Positions 9,047-18,837 of a DNA stretch of 64,000 nucleotides are shown one piece after another. Numbering within the stretch: position 1 is the stretch's first letter; every line of letters begins with the position of its first letter. The notes beneath the pieces were generated by a model. The model did no database searches. It was not told the origin of the DNA and worked only from the letters and a program-made list of their open reading frames with translations. The stretch spans positions 1 through 64,000 of the forward strand of contig SVLQ01000004.1 of the NCBI GenBank assembly GCA_015067825.1, in the 5' to 3' direction. Source of the DNA: Oscillospiraceae bacterium. GTDB taxonomy: Bacteria > Bacillota > Clostridia > Oscillospirales > QAMX01. The position numbers were made by a program, and so were the translations under genes.

Positions 9047-10756
9047 TCAGTAATCGAGCCCTGCGATCTGAACGCCGGTGAAGTAGTATTTGATGATCTG
9101 GTCGTAGGTCCAACCGGCGTTTGCCATCCCGCGGGAACCGAGCTGGCTGAGCCCAAGGCTGTGGCCCCAACCCTTGCCTTCAAAGAAGAATTCGTCGCCG
9201 CTGGCGGGGGTGGCCGAGAGGATCTCCGTGCCGCTGCCGGTCAGAACGGTCGCATCCGCCGAAGAGAGCGTGGTGGTCGAGCCGTCGCCGTTGATAACCG
9301 ACATTCCGAGCAGACCGTTGATCGTGGTCTTGTCGTCGTTGACGTAAACCTCGCCTTCGTTGACGATGCGGAAGTTCTGGCTCAGAAGCACGGACGTGCC
9401 GACGACCATGCGCATATTTTCCTTGCTCAACTTCACCGTTTTGGTGCCGTCGGTGACGTTGATGCTCAAAACGTTGCCGACTTCGGTCAGCTCCGCAATC
9501 GAAACGCCGGTGACCCTGCCAATCGCATAGCCGTAGGCGTTGAGACGGTTGGTCAGCTTGGCGGCGGTGATACTCGTGCTCCAAAGACCGTTGTTGGCGT
9601 AGGAGAGCGTTTCAAACGGGTCTTCGACCGCGCGCAGGTACGGCACCGTGGCGACCCAAACGTTTTCCGAATTTTCACTCCAACCGCCGTTGGAAGAGTG
9701 GTAGACTGCGTTGATCGGTTCGCCGTTGTAGGTGATGATCATGCCCGCAACCGCATCGACACAGTTTGCGATTTTGGTGGTGAGGCCGGTCGTGCCGCGG
9801 TAAACCTGGCAGTGCTGTCCGGTGCAGACGTCAAAGCCGTAGGCCGCGTGGCCGCTGCGGTTGCGGTTCATCACCGCAAAGGTCTGCGCGCAGAGCGCAT
9901 GCGCCTTCAGCGATTCCTCCGGCCAGCTGGTGTTGAGCTCGTAAGGCGTAACGCCCTTGACATAGTCGCCGAGCTTGACCACGCTGATAACGGCCAGCGA
10001 AGTCGAACTGGTGTTGTCAAAGTCAAAACCGCCGTAGTAACGATAGCCTTTATGCCAGGTTTCGGCTTTCGAGCCGATCGGCTGGATGCCGAGCTGGCGG
10101 GAAGCACCGTCGAATTCGTAGAGGATGTTTTTTGTACCTGTACGCAGAACCATGTAGGCGTTCGTACCCTTGCCGACGACCTTCATCGTCGCATCTGGAT
10201 AGAGCGGAGCAATGCGTTCCAAAAGCGTGGGGATCACCTCCTCGGCGGCAGACTTATCGGTATAGCGGCCGATGCGCACGCGATACCCGCTGGAGGTATA
10301 GGCCGGGAAGGCGAAGTAGTTGGTAGCGGCGTAAACCTGCGAGACTGCCGCCGTCAGCTCGGACTGGTCTTCAAATGAGATCTCAAGCTCAACATGATAT
10401 GCGCCGACGACGTTGGAATTGTCGGTGCCGTCGGACACGTAACCGCCACTGCTGATATTATAGTGGTTGGCACGGGTAACGGTGATCTCGGTCTCGCCGC
10501 TTAGGGTATAGAGCGGGACAAAGCTGCGGTCGGAGCCGTAGTACCCGGCCGTAAAGCCCGTACCGGTGCCGCTGACGATTTGGAAGTTGGCGGCGGAGAG
10601 CGAGGACGAACCGTAGTAGAGCCCGGAACGGACGATGTAGTTGGAATAGTCGGTGAGTGCGGGTGCGGCCGAAACCGGCGGGATGAGCGCACAAAGCGCG
10701 GCGAGGATGAGAATGATTGCAATCAATCGGCTTGCGTTGGAACGAATCAGCGTCAT
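9047..10756 (-). CDS. SpoIID/LytB domain-containing protein
   Basis: Signal peptide, YVKGVTPYELNTSWPEESLKAHALCAQTFA, YNGEPINAVYHSSNGGWSENSENVW and GWGHSLGLSQLGSRGMANAGWTYDQIIKYYFTGVQI. Confidence 0.92.
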   Translation of the reverse strand: MTLIRSNASRLIAIILILAALCALIPPVSAAPALTDYSNYIVRSGLYYGSSSLSAANFQIVSGTGTGFTAGYYGSDRSFVPLYTLSGETEITVTRANHYNISSGGYVSDGTDNSNVVGAYHVELEISFEDQSELTAAVSQVYAATNYFAFPAYTSSGYRVRIGRYTDKSAAEEVIPTLLERIAPLYPDATMKVVGKGTNAYMVLRTGTKNILYEFDGASRQLGIQPIGSKAETWHKGYRYYGGFDFDNTSSTSLAVISVVKLGDYVKGVTPYELNTSWPEESLKAHALCAQTFAVMNRNRSGHAAYGFDVCTGQHCQVYRGTTGLTTKIANCVDAVAGMIITYNGEPINAVYHSSNGGWSENSENVWVATVPYLRAVEDPFETLSYANNGLWSTSITAAKLTNRLNAYGYAIGRVTGVSIAELTEVGNVLSINVTDGTKTVKLSKENMRMVVGTSVLLSQNFRIVNEGEVYVNDDKTTINGLLGMSVINGDGSTTTLSSADATVLTGSGTEILSATPASGDEFFFEGKGWGHSLGLSQLGSRGMANAGWTYDQIIKYYFTGVQIAGLDY

Positions 10757-10812
10757 AGTACCTCCGGAAGGGGAGAACCGTCAAATTTCTTTTCGTGGAG
10801 AGGCACGAATGG

Positions 10813-10841
10813 TTGACAGTTCGGGAAGGGTTTGTTATAAT
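10813..10841 (+). promoter_or_regulatory. Consensus sigma-A promoter of the asd-dapA-dapB unit
   Basis: TTGACA-17 nt-TATAAT, both hexamers perfect. Confidence 0.85.
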
Positions 10842-10860
10842 ATTATAATGTAAATATTGT

Positions 10861-11005
10861 ATCGTCGGGACAAAGGCCTTGATCATTCTAATTATACATG
10901 ATATCAATGACCTTTGCAAGTGTAATTTCGTAACTTTTGCGACGATTTTCAATTATTTCCAAGAAAAAACAAAGAATCTGCCGATACTTTGGTGTGAATC
11001 GGCAG
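10861..11005 (+). promoter_or_regulatory. Structured 5' leader upstream of asd (candidate cis-regulatory RNA)
   Basis: Outer pairing ATCGTCG (10861-10867) with CGACGAT (10940-10946) encloses a CAAAGG..TTGAT.CAT/ATG..ATCAA..CCTTTG hairpin (10871-10916). A second hairpin CTGCCGAT/ATCGGCAG (10978-11005) sits just before the RBS. Confidence 0.4.
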
Positions 11006-11024
11006 CGAAGGGATGTTTTTGCAA

Positions 11025-12122
11025 ATGGTGAAATACAAAGTCGGTATTATCGGTGCTACGGGCATGGTTGGCCAGCGTTTTGCGACGCTTCTCGAAAACC
11101 ATCCGTGGTTTGAAGTGACTACTCTGGCAGCGAGCGCCCGTTCCGCGGGCAAGACCTACCGCGAAGTGGCCGGCCCGCGTTGGCTGATGGCGACGCCCAT
11201 GCCGGAAGCGATGGCGGATATTGTTGTCAAGGACGCTGTTGCCGATATGGAAGAAATTGCAAATTCTGTCGATTTCGTGTTCTGCGCGGTCGATATGAAA
11301 AAAGATGAGATCAAAAAGCTGGAAGAAGACTACGCCAAGCTCGGCTGCCCGGTCATGTCCAACAACTCCGCCCACCGCTTCACGCCCGACGTGCCGATGC
11401 TGGTGCCGGAAATCAACCCCGAACACGTGGAAATCATCCACGCCCAGCGCAAGCGCCTCGGCACCGAGACCGGCTTTGTCGCTGTTAAGTCCAACTGCTC
11501 GCTGCAGAGCTACGTCCCGGCGATCCACCCGCTGCTCGACCTCGGTGTCGAACGCGTCCTCGCTTGCACCTACCAGGCGATCTCCGGCGCTGGCAAGAAC
11601 TTCACGACCTGGCCGGAAATGGTCGATAACGTGATCCCGTTCATCGGCGGCGAAGAAGAAAAGAGCGAAAAAGAACCGGGCAAGCTCTGGGGCAAGATCG
11701 AAAACGGCGTCATCGTTCCCAGCGAAGAAGTGCCGATCACCGCGCAGTGCATCCGCGTGCCGGTCAGCGACGGCCATATGGCGGCGGTGTTTGTCCAGCT
11801 GAAGAACAACCCCGGCCTCGAGGAAATCAAGCGCCGCTGGACCTCCTACGTCGGCGAAGCGCAGCGCCTGAATCTGCCCAGCGCTCCCAAGCAGTATCTG
11901 CATTATTTCGAAGAAGAAAACCGTCCGCAGACCAAGCTCGACCGTATGCTCGAAAACGGCATGGCGGTCTCGATCGGCCGTCTGCGCGAAGATACGCAGT
12001 ACACGATCAAATTCGTCTGCCTCTCGCACAACACGTTGCGCGGCGCGGCCGGCGGCGCGGTCCTGATGGCCGAGCTGCTTTGCGCCAAGGGCTTTGTCAG
12101 AAAAAGCGGCGAAAACGTATAA
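11025..12122 (+). CDS. asd: Aspartate-semialdehyde dehydrogenase
   Basis: KVGIIGATGMVGQRFATLLENHPWF, KSNCSLQSYVPAIHPLLD, YQAISGAGKNFTTWPEM and RVPVSDGHMAAVFV. In-frame start alternative at 11013. Confidence 0.95.
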   Translation: MVKYKVGIIGATGMVGQRFATLLENHPWFEVTTLAASARSAGKTYREVAGPRWLMATPMPEAMADIVVKDAVADMEEIANSVDFVFCAVDMKKDEIKKLEEDYAKLGCPVMSNNSAHRFTPDVPMLVPEINPEHVEIIHAQRKRLGTETGFVAVKSNCSLQSYVPAIHPLLDLGVERVLACTYQAISGAGKNFTTWPEMVDNVIPFIGGEEEKSEKEPGKLWGKIENGVIVPSEEVPITAQCIRVPVSDGHMAAVFVQLKNNPGLEEIKRRWTSYVGEAQRLNLPSAPKQYLHYFEEENRPQTKLDRMLENGMAVSIGRLREDTQYTIKFVCLSHNTLRGAAGGAVLMAELLCAKGFVRKSGENV

Positions 12123-12219
12123 TAAAGCGTGCCGTTGCGGCTCGGCTGTGTTGCAGACGAGCGTTTGGCATAGCATTTGATGAAAGGGGTTTGTTCGCCG
12201 GAACATTCGGCGGACAGGT

Positions 12220-13119
12220 TTGAAGAACGTGAAAAAGCCAGTATTTACCGGAGCCAGCGTTGCTATCGTGACTCCGTTTCATGATGATTATACGGTCGAT
12301 TACGCCAAGCTTGCGGAACTGATCGAACTCCAAATCGCCGGCGGCACCAACTGCATCACGATCTGCGGTACGACCGGCGAAGCCGCTGCGCTCGACGATG
12401 CCGAACACAAAGAGTGCATCCGCTTCTGCGTCGAGCAGGTTGCCGGCAGAATTCCGGTCATTGCGGGCACCGGCTCCAACGACACCGCGTATTCGCTGCA
12501 GCTCTCGCAGTACGCCGAAAGCGTCGGCGCCGACGCGCTGCTGCAGGTCACGCCGTATTACAACAAAACCTCGCAGGCCGGTCTGATCAAGCACTTTACC
12601 TATATCGCCGACCGCGTCAACGTTCCGCAGATCCTCTATAACGTCCCGTCGAGAACAGGGATGACGATTGCTCCGTCGACTTACCTCGAGCTTTCCAAGC
12701 ATCCGATGATCAACGGCGTCAAGGAAGCTTCCGGCGATCTCTCGCTGGTAGCAAACATCCGTTACCTCTGCGGCGATGATCTGAACGTCTGGAGCGGCAA
12801 CGACGACCAGGTGATCCCGATCCTTGCCCTCGGCGGCAAAGGCGTGATCTCGGTCGTTTCCAACGTCGCGCCGAAGCTGATGTCGGATATGTGCGCGAAG
12901 TTCTTTGCGGGCGATCTGGCGGGGGCTGCGGCCATGCAGATCGAAAACTTCGATCTCTGCCACGACCTGTTCCTCGAGACGAACCCGATCCCGGTCAAGA
13001 CGGCGCTCGGTATGATGGGCATCTGCTCCGATCTGATGCGTATGCCGCTCTGCGAAATGGGTACGGCCGCCAAAGAAAAACTTGCGGCAACGCTCAAACG
13101 CAAGGGACTTCTGCAGTAA
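12220..13119 (+). CDS. dapA: 4-hydroxy-tetrahydrodipicolinate synthase
   Basis: GASVAIVTPFHDDYTVDY, GTTGEAAALDDAEH, PYYNKTSQAGLIKHF, YNVPSRTGMTI and GVKEASGD. Non-ATG start (TTG 12220 or GTG 12229). Confidence 0.96.
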   Translation: MKNVKKPVFTGASVAIVTPFHDDYTVDYAKLAELIELQIAGGTNCITICGTTGEAAALDDAEHKECIRFCVEQVAGRIPVIAGTGSNDTAYSLQLSQYAESVGADALLQVTPYYNKTSQAGLIKHFTYIADRVNVPQILYNVPSRTGMTIAPSTYLELSKHPMINGVKEASGDLSLVANIRYLCGDDLNVWSGNDDQVIPILALGGKGVISVVSNVAPKLMSDMCAKFFAGDLAGAAAMQIENFDLCHDLFLETNPIPVKTALGMMGICSDLMRMPLCEMGTAAKEKLAATLKRKGLLQ

Positions 13120-13157
13120 GTTTGCTCTGATACCAAGGATAAGGCAGGAACGAATCC

Positions 13158-13916
13158 ATGACCAAAATGATTTTGTCCGGCTGCAACGGCCGGATGGGGA
13201 GAGCGATCGCCTCGATCGCTGCGCAGTATGATGTCGTCATCGTCGCCGGTGTCGATCTCTGCGATGCGCCGTCGCTTTCCTATCCCGTGTATAAAACGAT
13301 CGCCGAGTACACCGGTGAGGCCGACGTCATCGTCGATTTCTCGCATTTCTCGGCCCTCGACCAGATCCTCGACTACGCGGTCGAGCATCAGATCCCGGCA
13401 GTGCTCTCCACGACCGGTTACAGCGAAGAACAGCTCGCAAAGATCGCGGAGACCTCCAAAAAGGTTCCGCTGTTCCGCTCGGCCAATATGTCGGTCGGTA
13501 TCAATCTGCTCGCGCTTCTGACGCGCAAAGCCGCGGCGATCCTCGGCAGCGATTTCGATATCGAAGTCGTTGAAAAGCACCACAACAAAAAACTCGATGC
13601 TCCCAGCGGCACGGCGCTGATCTTGGCGGATGCGGCTGCGGCGGCATTCGAGGACGGCAAACAGTACGTCTACGACCGTCATTCCGTCCGCAAGGAACGA
13701 TCCAAAGACGAGATCGGCATCCATTCGATCCGTGGCGGCACGATCTGCGGCGACCACGACGTGATCTTTGCCGGATACAACGAAGTTGTTACGCTGTCGC
13801 ACAGCGTTTCCAACCGCGAAGTGTTTGCTTCCGGTGCGCTGCGTGCGGCCTGCTACATGGCTGGTGTAACTGAAAAACGCCTGCACTCGATGAACGATTT
13901 GTTCGGCGACCTGTAA
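13158..13916 (+). CDS. dapB: 4-hydroxy-tetrahydrodipicolinate reductase
   Basis: LSGCNGRMGRAIAS, ADVIVDFSHFSALDQIL, EVVEKHHNKKLDAPSGTALILAD and HSIRGGTICGDHDVIFAG. Confidence 0.96.
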   Translation: MTKMILSGCNGRMGRAIASIAAQYDVVIVAGVDLCDAPSLSYPVYKTIAEYTGEADVIVDFSHFSALDQILDYAVEHQIPAVLSTTGYSEEQLAKIAETSKKVPLFRSANMSVGINLLALLTRKAAAILGSDFDIEVVEKHHNKKLDAPSGTALILADAAAAAFEDGKQYVYDRHSVRKERSKDEIGIHSIRGGTICGDHDVIFAGYNEVVTLSHSVSNREVFASGALRAACYMAGVTEKRLHSMNDLFGDL

Positions 13917-14095
13917 GGCGGAGAGAATCTGCAAAAAATCTCGGAAAAATTTTTCTGAAATGCTTGCATTTTTGCGGAAAATGTGGTATTATATATGAGT
14001 GCTCAATTGTCCGTCCACCGGATGAGCCTATCATGTATGTTTCGCAGCGGTTTTCGCTGCGCCCCATAACGAATCCTGAGGGAGGTGTGCTACAG

Positions 14096-14284
14096 ATGGC
14101 AAAATGTGATATTTGCGGCAAGGGCGTTACGTTTGGTATTAAGCTCTCGCACTCGCACCGGCGTTCAAACAGGGCTTGGAAGCCCAATGTGAAGAGGGTC
14201 AAGGCCGTTGTAAACGGGTCGCCCTGTCATATCTATGTCTGCACTCGGTGCCTCCGTTCCAATAAAGTTACCCGTGCTATCTAA
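14096..14284 (+). CDS. rpmB: 50S ribosomal protein L28
   Basis: MAKCDICGKGVTFGIKLSHSHRRSNRAWKPNVKRVKAVVNGSPCHIYVCTRCLRSNKVTRAI, with a GGAGG ribosome-binding site upstream. Confidence 0.96.
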   Translation: MAKCDICGKGVTFGIKLSHSHRRSNRAWKPNVKRVKAVVNGSPCHIYVCTRCLRSNKVTRAI

Positions 14285-14329
14285 GTGAATGTTCACTTAG
14301 ACCCGCAAACGAAACAGGTTCTGAATGCC

Positions 14330-14364
14330 AAAAAACGCTGATGGATTTCCATCAGCGTTTTTTC
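14330..14364. terminator. Bidirectional terminator downstream of rpmB
   Basis: AAAAAACGCTGATGG..CCATCAGCGTTTTTT stem with A and T tracts on both sides. Confidence 0.85.
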
Positions 14365-14405
14365 TTTGCCGAAAAGGCGGCCAGACAACGGCAGTACCGG
14401 AGAAG

Positions 14406-14452
14406 AAAAAACAGTCTGAAGAATTCCGGGGAGAATCCTTCAGACTGTTTGG
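14406..14452 (-). terminator. Terminator of the aspartate kinase gene
   Basis: AACAGTCTGAAG...CTTCAGACTGTT inverted repeat followed by a T-run on the minus strand. Confidence 0.75.
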
Positions 14453-14480
14453 TGTTTAGAATGTGCCGATCGCGGGAAGA

Positions 14481-15842
14481 CTAAAACAGCTCGTTATAAA
14501 GCGCGGTCACGCCCTTGTCGCAGTCCTCGCTGTTGACGGCGAAGATCATGCTGACTTCCGAAGAGCCCTGGCTGATCATCGAAATGTTGACGCCGGCCTG
14601 CGAGAGTGCGGCGGTGGCGGACGATGCGATACCGACGGCGTGCTTCATGCCTTCGCCGACGACAACGATCAGAGACAGACCGACGGTGACCTGAACGTCA
14701 TCGGCGTGCAGCTCGCTGCGGATGCGTTCGACGATGCGGTCGAGTGCGCCGGGCTTCAGCGCCGCAGAGCGGATGATGATCGTCATGTCGTCGATACCGG
14801 TCGGTGTGTGCTCGTAGGAAATACCCTCGTCTTCGAGGATCTGCAGCAGGCGGCGGCCGAAGCCGATCTCGCGGTTCATCAGGTACTTGCTGACGTAAAT
14901 GCTGGTGAAGCCCTTGTCGCTGGCGATACCGGCCACGCGCACGTGCTCGGCGTCGACCGGACGCGACGAAACGATCATCGTGCCGGGGCAGGACGGGTTG
15001 TTGGCGTTGCGGATATTGACCGGGATGCCAACGCGGAAGACGGGCAGCAGCGCCTCTTCCTGATAAACGTTGAAGCCGGCGTAGCTGAGCTCGCGCATTT
15101 CGCGGTAGGTGACGAGCGTGATCGGCGTCGGATGGTCAACGAGCTTCGGGTTGACCGCGTAAACGTAGTCAACGTCGGTGAAGTTTTCATAAACGTCGAC
15201 CTTCAGCGCCGCCGCGAGGATCGCGCCGGTGATATCGCTGCCGCCGCGCGGGAACGTGACCAGACGGCCGGATTCGGTACGGCCGAAGAACCCGGGGAAG
15301 ACGACGATCTCTTTGATGCCGGAGAGCGATTTGTTGAGCAGGTCGAACGATTTGTCAAGGATCTTGGCGTTGCCGTATTCATCCGAGAGGATCATGCCGG
15401 CTTCGCGCGGATCGACGTAAACGGCGGGATAACCAAGGCTGGTGAGATAGGCGGCCATCAGCTTGGCGGAGTTGTCTTCGCCGGCGGCCTTCAGACAGTC
15501 GGTGAAGGCGGCGGGGTGCGAGAGGTCGGCGTTTTCCAAGAGGCCGGCCAGATCGGCACCGATGCGTTCCATGACTTCGGGCACGCCGAGCTTTTCGGCG
15601 ATGGAAGCGTAACGGTCGATGATCTTCTGCAGCTCGACCTTACCGGCGTCGACACCGCGTTCCAGCGTGGTCTCGGCCGTTTTGATCAGCATATCCGTGA
15701 CCTTGACCGGGTCGTTGACACCCTTACCGGGGGCGGAAACAACGACAACGCGGCGTTCGGGATCGGATGTGACGATCGCGCCGACCTTGCGGAACTGGAT
15801 ATCGTCTGCGAGCGAGGAGCCGCCGAATTTGATTACTTTCAT
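14481..15842 (-). CDS. Aspartate kinase
   Basis: MKVIKFGGSSLADDIQFRKVGAIV, FPRGGSDITGAILAAALKVDVYENFTDVDYVYAVNPKLV and C-terminal ACT domains. Confidence 0.96.
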   Translation of the reverse strand: MKVIKFGGSSLADDIQFRKVGAIVTSDPERRVVVVSAPGKGVNDPVKVTDMLIKTAETTLERGVDAGKVELQKIIDRYASIAEKLGVPEVMERIGADLAGLLENADLSHPAAFTDCLKAAGEDNSAKLMAAYLTSLGYPAVYVDPREAGMILSDEYGNAKILDKSFDLLNKSLSGIKEIVVFPGFFGRTESGRLVTFPRGGSDITGAILAAALKVDVYENFTDVDYVYAVNPKLVDHPTPITLVTYREMRELSYAGFNVYQEEALLPVFRVGIPVNIRNANNPSCPGTMIVSSRPVDAEHVRVAGIASDKGFTSIYVSKYLMNREIGFGRRLLQILEDEGISYEHTPTGIDDMTIIIRSAALKPGALDRIVERIRSELHADDVQVTVGLSLIVVVGEGMKHAVGIASSATAALSQAGVNISMISQGSSEVSMIFAVNSEDCDKGVTALYNELF

Positions 15843-16088
15843 TTTGTCTGCCTCATTTCTCCGTCACAAAACACGAAAACAGCTCCTCCGGCGACGGACG
15901 GACGAGCCTTGCGTGCAATGAACCATAATTGTAATTATTTTACCATATTATCTTACGTTTGGCAATGATAAAATGTGATAAGTTGTTTGCGTCTTTGTAC
16001 ACACTTTTATGCACTTTCGCATAGTCTGGAATGTGAATTCCCCGGAAAACCGAAAGCTTTGCCGGGAATCGTGAAAAGGAGAAAACAT

Positions 16089-17186
16089 ATGCCAAACGCC
16101 AAAGCGACAAATTTCTTTATCGGATCCAACTCGGGCTGCGGCTTCTATTCGTATTTTGACGCTTTTTACGACAGCGATCGGATGCGTAAGGTCTTTCTGC
16201 TCAAGGGTGGTGCGGGCAACGGGAAGTCCACGCTGATGAAAAAAATCGCCGCCGCAGCCCAAAAGCAGGGATTGGATACCGAGCAGATCCATTGTCCCTC
16301 CGATCCCGATTCGCTCGATGCGGTCCGCATTCCCGCAGTCGGTGCCGCCGTGATCGACGCCACACCGCCGCATGCGCGTGAGGCGGAGTACCATGGCGCA
16401 CTCGACCGCTACGTATCGCTTTCGGAATACGTGGATTCTGCCGCACTTACGGCGGAACGCGAAGCGATCGTCCGGCTTTCCGGAGAGATCCGCGACCGCC
16501 ACGATGCGGCCCGCAAGTGTCTCGCTGGCGCTTACAGCGCCTCCAACGCGGCGATGGGGCTTGTTTTAGGCGGTGTCAACAGCGAACGGATCTCCGGCCG
16601 CGGGGCTGCGCTTGTCCGGCGCTATATCCCCAAACGCCACGGCGTGCGTCCGACGAAAGCGTACAAACGCTTTTTCTCCGGCTTTACCCCCAAAGGGCTC
16701 GTCGCTTTTCCCGAAACGCTGACGACTCTTTGTGCGAGTCCGGCGTCTGCGGAGCTGGTTTCCGTCCTCGACGATTTCGGACTTTCGCCGTTTTTGCTCT
16801 TGCCGCTGCTCGAAGCAGCGCAGCAGAACGGATTTGAGGTCTATGCCGGGTATTCTCCGCTGGTGCCGTCTTGTCTGACGTCCGTGGTCGTGCCGGAGCT
16901 TTCGCTGGTGGTCGCCGTGAACGAGCACGGTATCTTTGACGGCGCGGAAGCTCACGTCCGCAACATCCGCCTCAACGCCCTGATCGCGCCGGACGTCTGG
17001 AAGCAGAACCGGACGCGGCTGCGGATCTTGCGGCGAACCGAGCGGTCTTTGCTGGAGGATGCCTTTACGTCCCTGTCCGAAGCGCTTCGCCTGCACGATG
17101 CGCTGGAGGCGATCTACAAGCCCTACACCGATTACGCCGGGCTTAACCGGCTGGCGGAAAAGTTGATCGACGAGATCTTGAACTGA
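16089..17186 (+). CDS. P-loop ATPase (PRK06851-like family)
   Basis: Walker A KGGAGNGKSTLMKKI. GAVIDATPPHAREAEYHGALD resembles the Clostridial/Bacillus ATPase family of this type. Confidence 0.65.
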   Translation: MPNAKATNFFIGSNSGCGFYSYFDAFYDSDRMRKVFLLKGGAGNGKSTLMKKIAAAAQKQGLDTEQIHCPSDPDSLDAVRIPAVGAAVIDATPPHAREAEYHGALDRYVSLSEYVDSAALTAEREAIVRLSGEIRDRHDAARKCLAGAYSASNAAMGLVLGGVNSERISGRGAALVRRYIPKRHGVRPTKAYKRFFSGFTPKGLVAFPETLTTLCASPASAELVSVLDDFGLSPFLLLPLLEAAQQNGFEVYAGYSPLVPSCLTSVVVPELSLVVAVNEHGIFDGAEAHVRNIRLNALIAPDVWKQNRTRLRILRRTERSLLEDAFTSLSEALRLHDALEAIYKPYTDYAGLNRLAEKLIDEILN

Positions 17187-17270
17187 CCGATTTTTCTTTG
17201 CGTTCCTCTTGGCAAATTCTTGGTTTGGGTGTATAATAGAGGGCGAAACCAGACCGAACGGAGGAATACC

Positions 17271-18068
17271 ATGTTGTTTGACGGAGTTTTGATCGCGAGC
17301 GATTTCGACGGCACGCTGTCGCCGGTGACCGATGAGGTCAAAAAAGCGCTGGCATTTTTTATTGCAAACGGCGGGAAATTTACGGTCTCGACCGGCCGCA
17401 GCTATCTCGGCTTCCACGCCTATTCCCCAGAATATGTCAACGCCCCCGTGCTGCTTGCCAACGGCGGCATGGCCTACGACTATGAAGCCCAAAAAATTGC
17501 GGTTTTCGACGGGATCGGCGATGAAGGTATCGAGCCTCTGCGCGCTGTTGCCCGCGAGTTTCCGAGCGTGGCGATCGAAATGTACCCGTTTGAAAGCGGC
17601 TACGTCATCAACGTGACGGAGAGGGCCTACCGCCACTTCACCGGTCAGTCGGTGCCTTTCAAAGAAGTGAACGATCCCGCCGATGCGCCGCGCCCGTGGG
17701 CGAAGGTCATGATCGGCGGTGAAAAAGAGGAGATCGCCCGCGTGCAGACCTTCCTCGCCGAGAACTATCCCGAGATTGCCTTCCTGCCCACCGACGGCGG
17801 ATATCTCGAAGTCTTAAAGGTCGGCGTCGACAAGGGGACTGCGCTTTTAAAGCTCGCCGATTATCTCGGTATCTCGCATGAACATACTTACGCCGTCGGC
17901 GACGGCTACAACGACGTCGAAATGCTTCGCGCGGCGCACAAAGCGTTCGTTCCGGCCAACGGCGATGAATTTGCCATGGCGTGCGCGGACTACGTGGTGC
18001 GCTCCAACGAAGAAGGCGCGGTCGCAAACGTCGTCGAGATCCTCACGGAACTCTACAAAAATCAGTAA
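17271..18068 (+). CDS. HAD-superfamily (Cof-like) hydrolase
   Basis: IASDFDGTLSP, STGRSYLGF, LKVGVDKGTALLKLADYLGI and AVGDGYNDVEMLRAA. Confidence 0.92.
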   Translation: MLFDGVLIASDFDGTLSPVTDEVKKALAFFIANGGKFTVSTGRSYLGFHAYSPEYVNAPVLLANGGMAYDYEAQKIAVFDGIGDEGIEPLRAVAREFPSVAIEMYPFESGYVINVTERAYRHFTGQSVPFKEVNDPADAPRPWAKVMIGGEKEEIARVQTFLAENYPEIAFLPTDGGYLEVLKVGVDKGTALLKLADYLGISHEHTYAVGDGYNDVEMLRAAHKAFVPANGDEFAMACADYVVRSNEEGAVANVVEILTELYKNQ

Positions 18069-18076
18069 TACGAAAG

Positions 18077-18110
18077 AAAACGCCCTCTGTTTGCATACAG
18101 AGGGCGTTTT
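18077..18110. terminator. Bidirectional terminator between convergent genes
   Basis: AAAACGCCCTCTGT-TTGCAT-ACAGAGGGCGTTTT. Confidence 0.88.
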
Positions 18111-18113
18111 AGC

Positions 18114-18818
18114 TTATAAAATGTCCAGCACGTCGTTGGGCGAGAGCAGGCCGATCAGCGGCTCGGACGGGTCGCCGTGCTCAGTCAAAAATACGATTTT
18201 GGTGCTCCGCCGCGTTTTTGCGCGGTCGAATGCGGCGGCGGCATCGTCGATCGTGGCGGTTGCGGGAAGGAAGCGGTAGAGCTTGTTGATCGTGCGGCCG
18301 ATCGGCAAAAACTCGGCGAAGGAAGCAAGCGTCGTGTCGGCGGTGATCGTCAGACTGCGGCTTGCCTGCAGCGATTCAAACAAAACGTGCTCGGAGAAAA
18401 CGCCGTCGACCACTCCGTTTTTCAGAAGCGGAACGTGGCTGAAACCGCGCTCCTCCATTTTGCGTGTGAGCCAGCAAACCGAATCGCTCTCCTTGGCGGT
18501 GAGCAGGCGCGCTGTCGGCGTCGCGCACGAACGCGCGAGTGACGGAGCTTCGATCATCGCCAAGATCTTTTCCAAAAACGCGATCGTCGCATCGCCCGGC
18601 GTGACCGCAAAATCGCCGTTGATCCGAACCTCGTGCGCGAGCAGATTCCGCACCTCTCGGCAGCAATCCAGTTCGCTCCGGTAGCGGGCAAAGCGCGGAT
18701 GGTCGGCGAGATTTAAAACGATGCTGCCGCGCGCCTTGGCGGAAACGACCTTTGCGGCGGCCGTTTCCAAACGCTTATATAGATCCAGAAAACAGTCGGT
18801 TTGGCGGTTGTTAGCCAT
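18114..18818 (-). CDS. CBS-domain-containing protein
   Basis: Two CBS-like segments (ERGFSHVPLLKNGVVDGVFSEHVLFE and KIVFLTEHGDPSEPLIGLLSPNDVLDIL) after a helical N-terminal domain. Confidence 0.65.
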   Translation of the reverse strand: MANNRQTDCFLDLYKRLETAAAKVVSAKARGSIVLNLADHPRFARYRSELDCCREVRNLLAHEVRINGDFAVTPGDATIAFLEKILAMIEAPSLARSCATPTARLLTAKESDSVCWLTRKMEERGFSHVPLLKNGVVDGVFSEHVLFESLQASRSLTITADTTLASFAEFLPIGRTINKLYRFLPATATIDDAAAAFDRAKTRRSTKIVFLTEHGDPSEPLIGLLSPNDVLDIL

Positions 18819-18837
18819 AAAACGCTCCTTTTTCGTA

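Noticed and set aside
10842-11024. Lysine riboswitch upstream of asd
   Set aside because: Expected by pathway, but I could not find the conserved L-box core. Kept only as an unclassified structured leader.
10953-12206. 417-aa minus-strand ORF over asd
   Set aside because: Shadow ORF antisense to asd.
14463-15968. 501-aa plus-strand ORF antisense to aspartate kinase
   Set aside because: Shadow frame. Aspartate kinase motifs are unambiguous on the minus strand.
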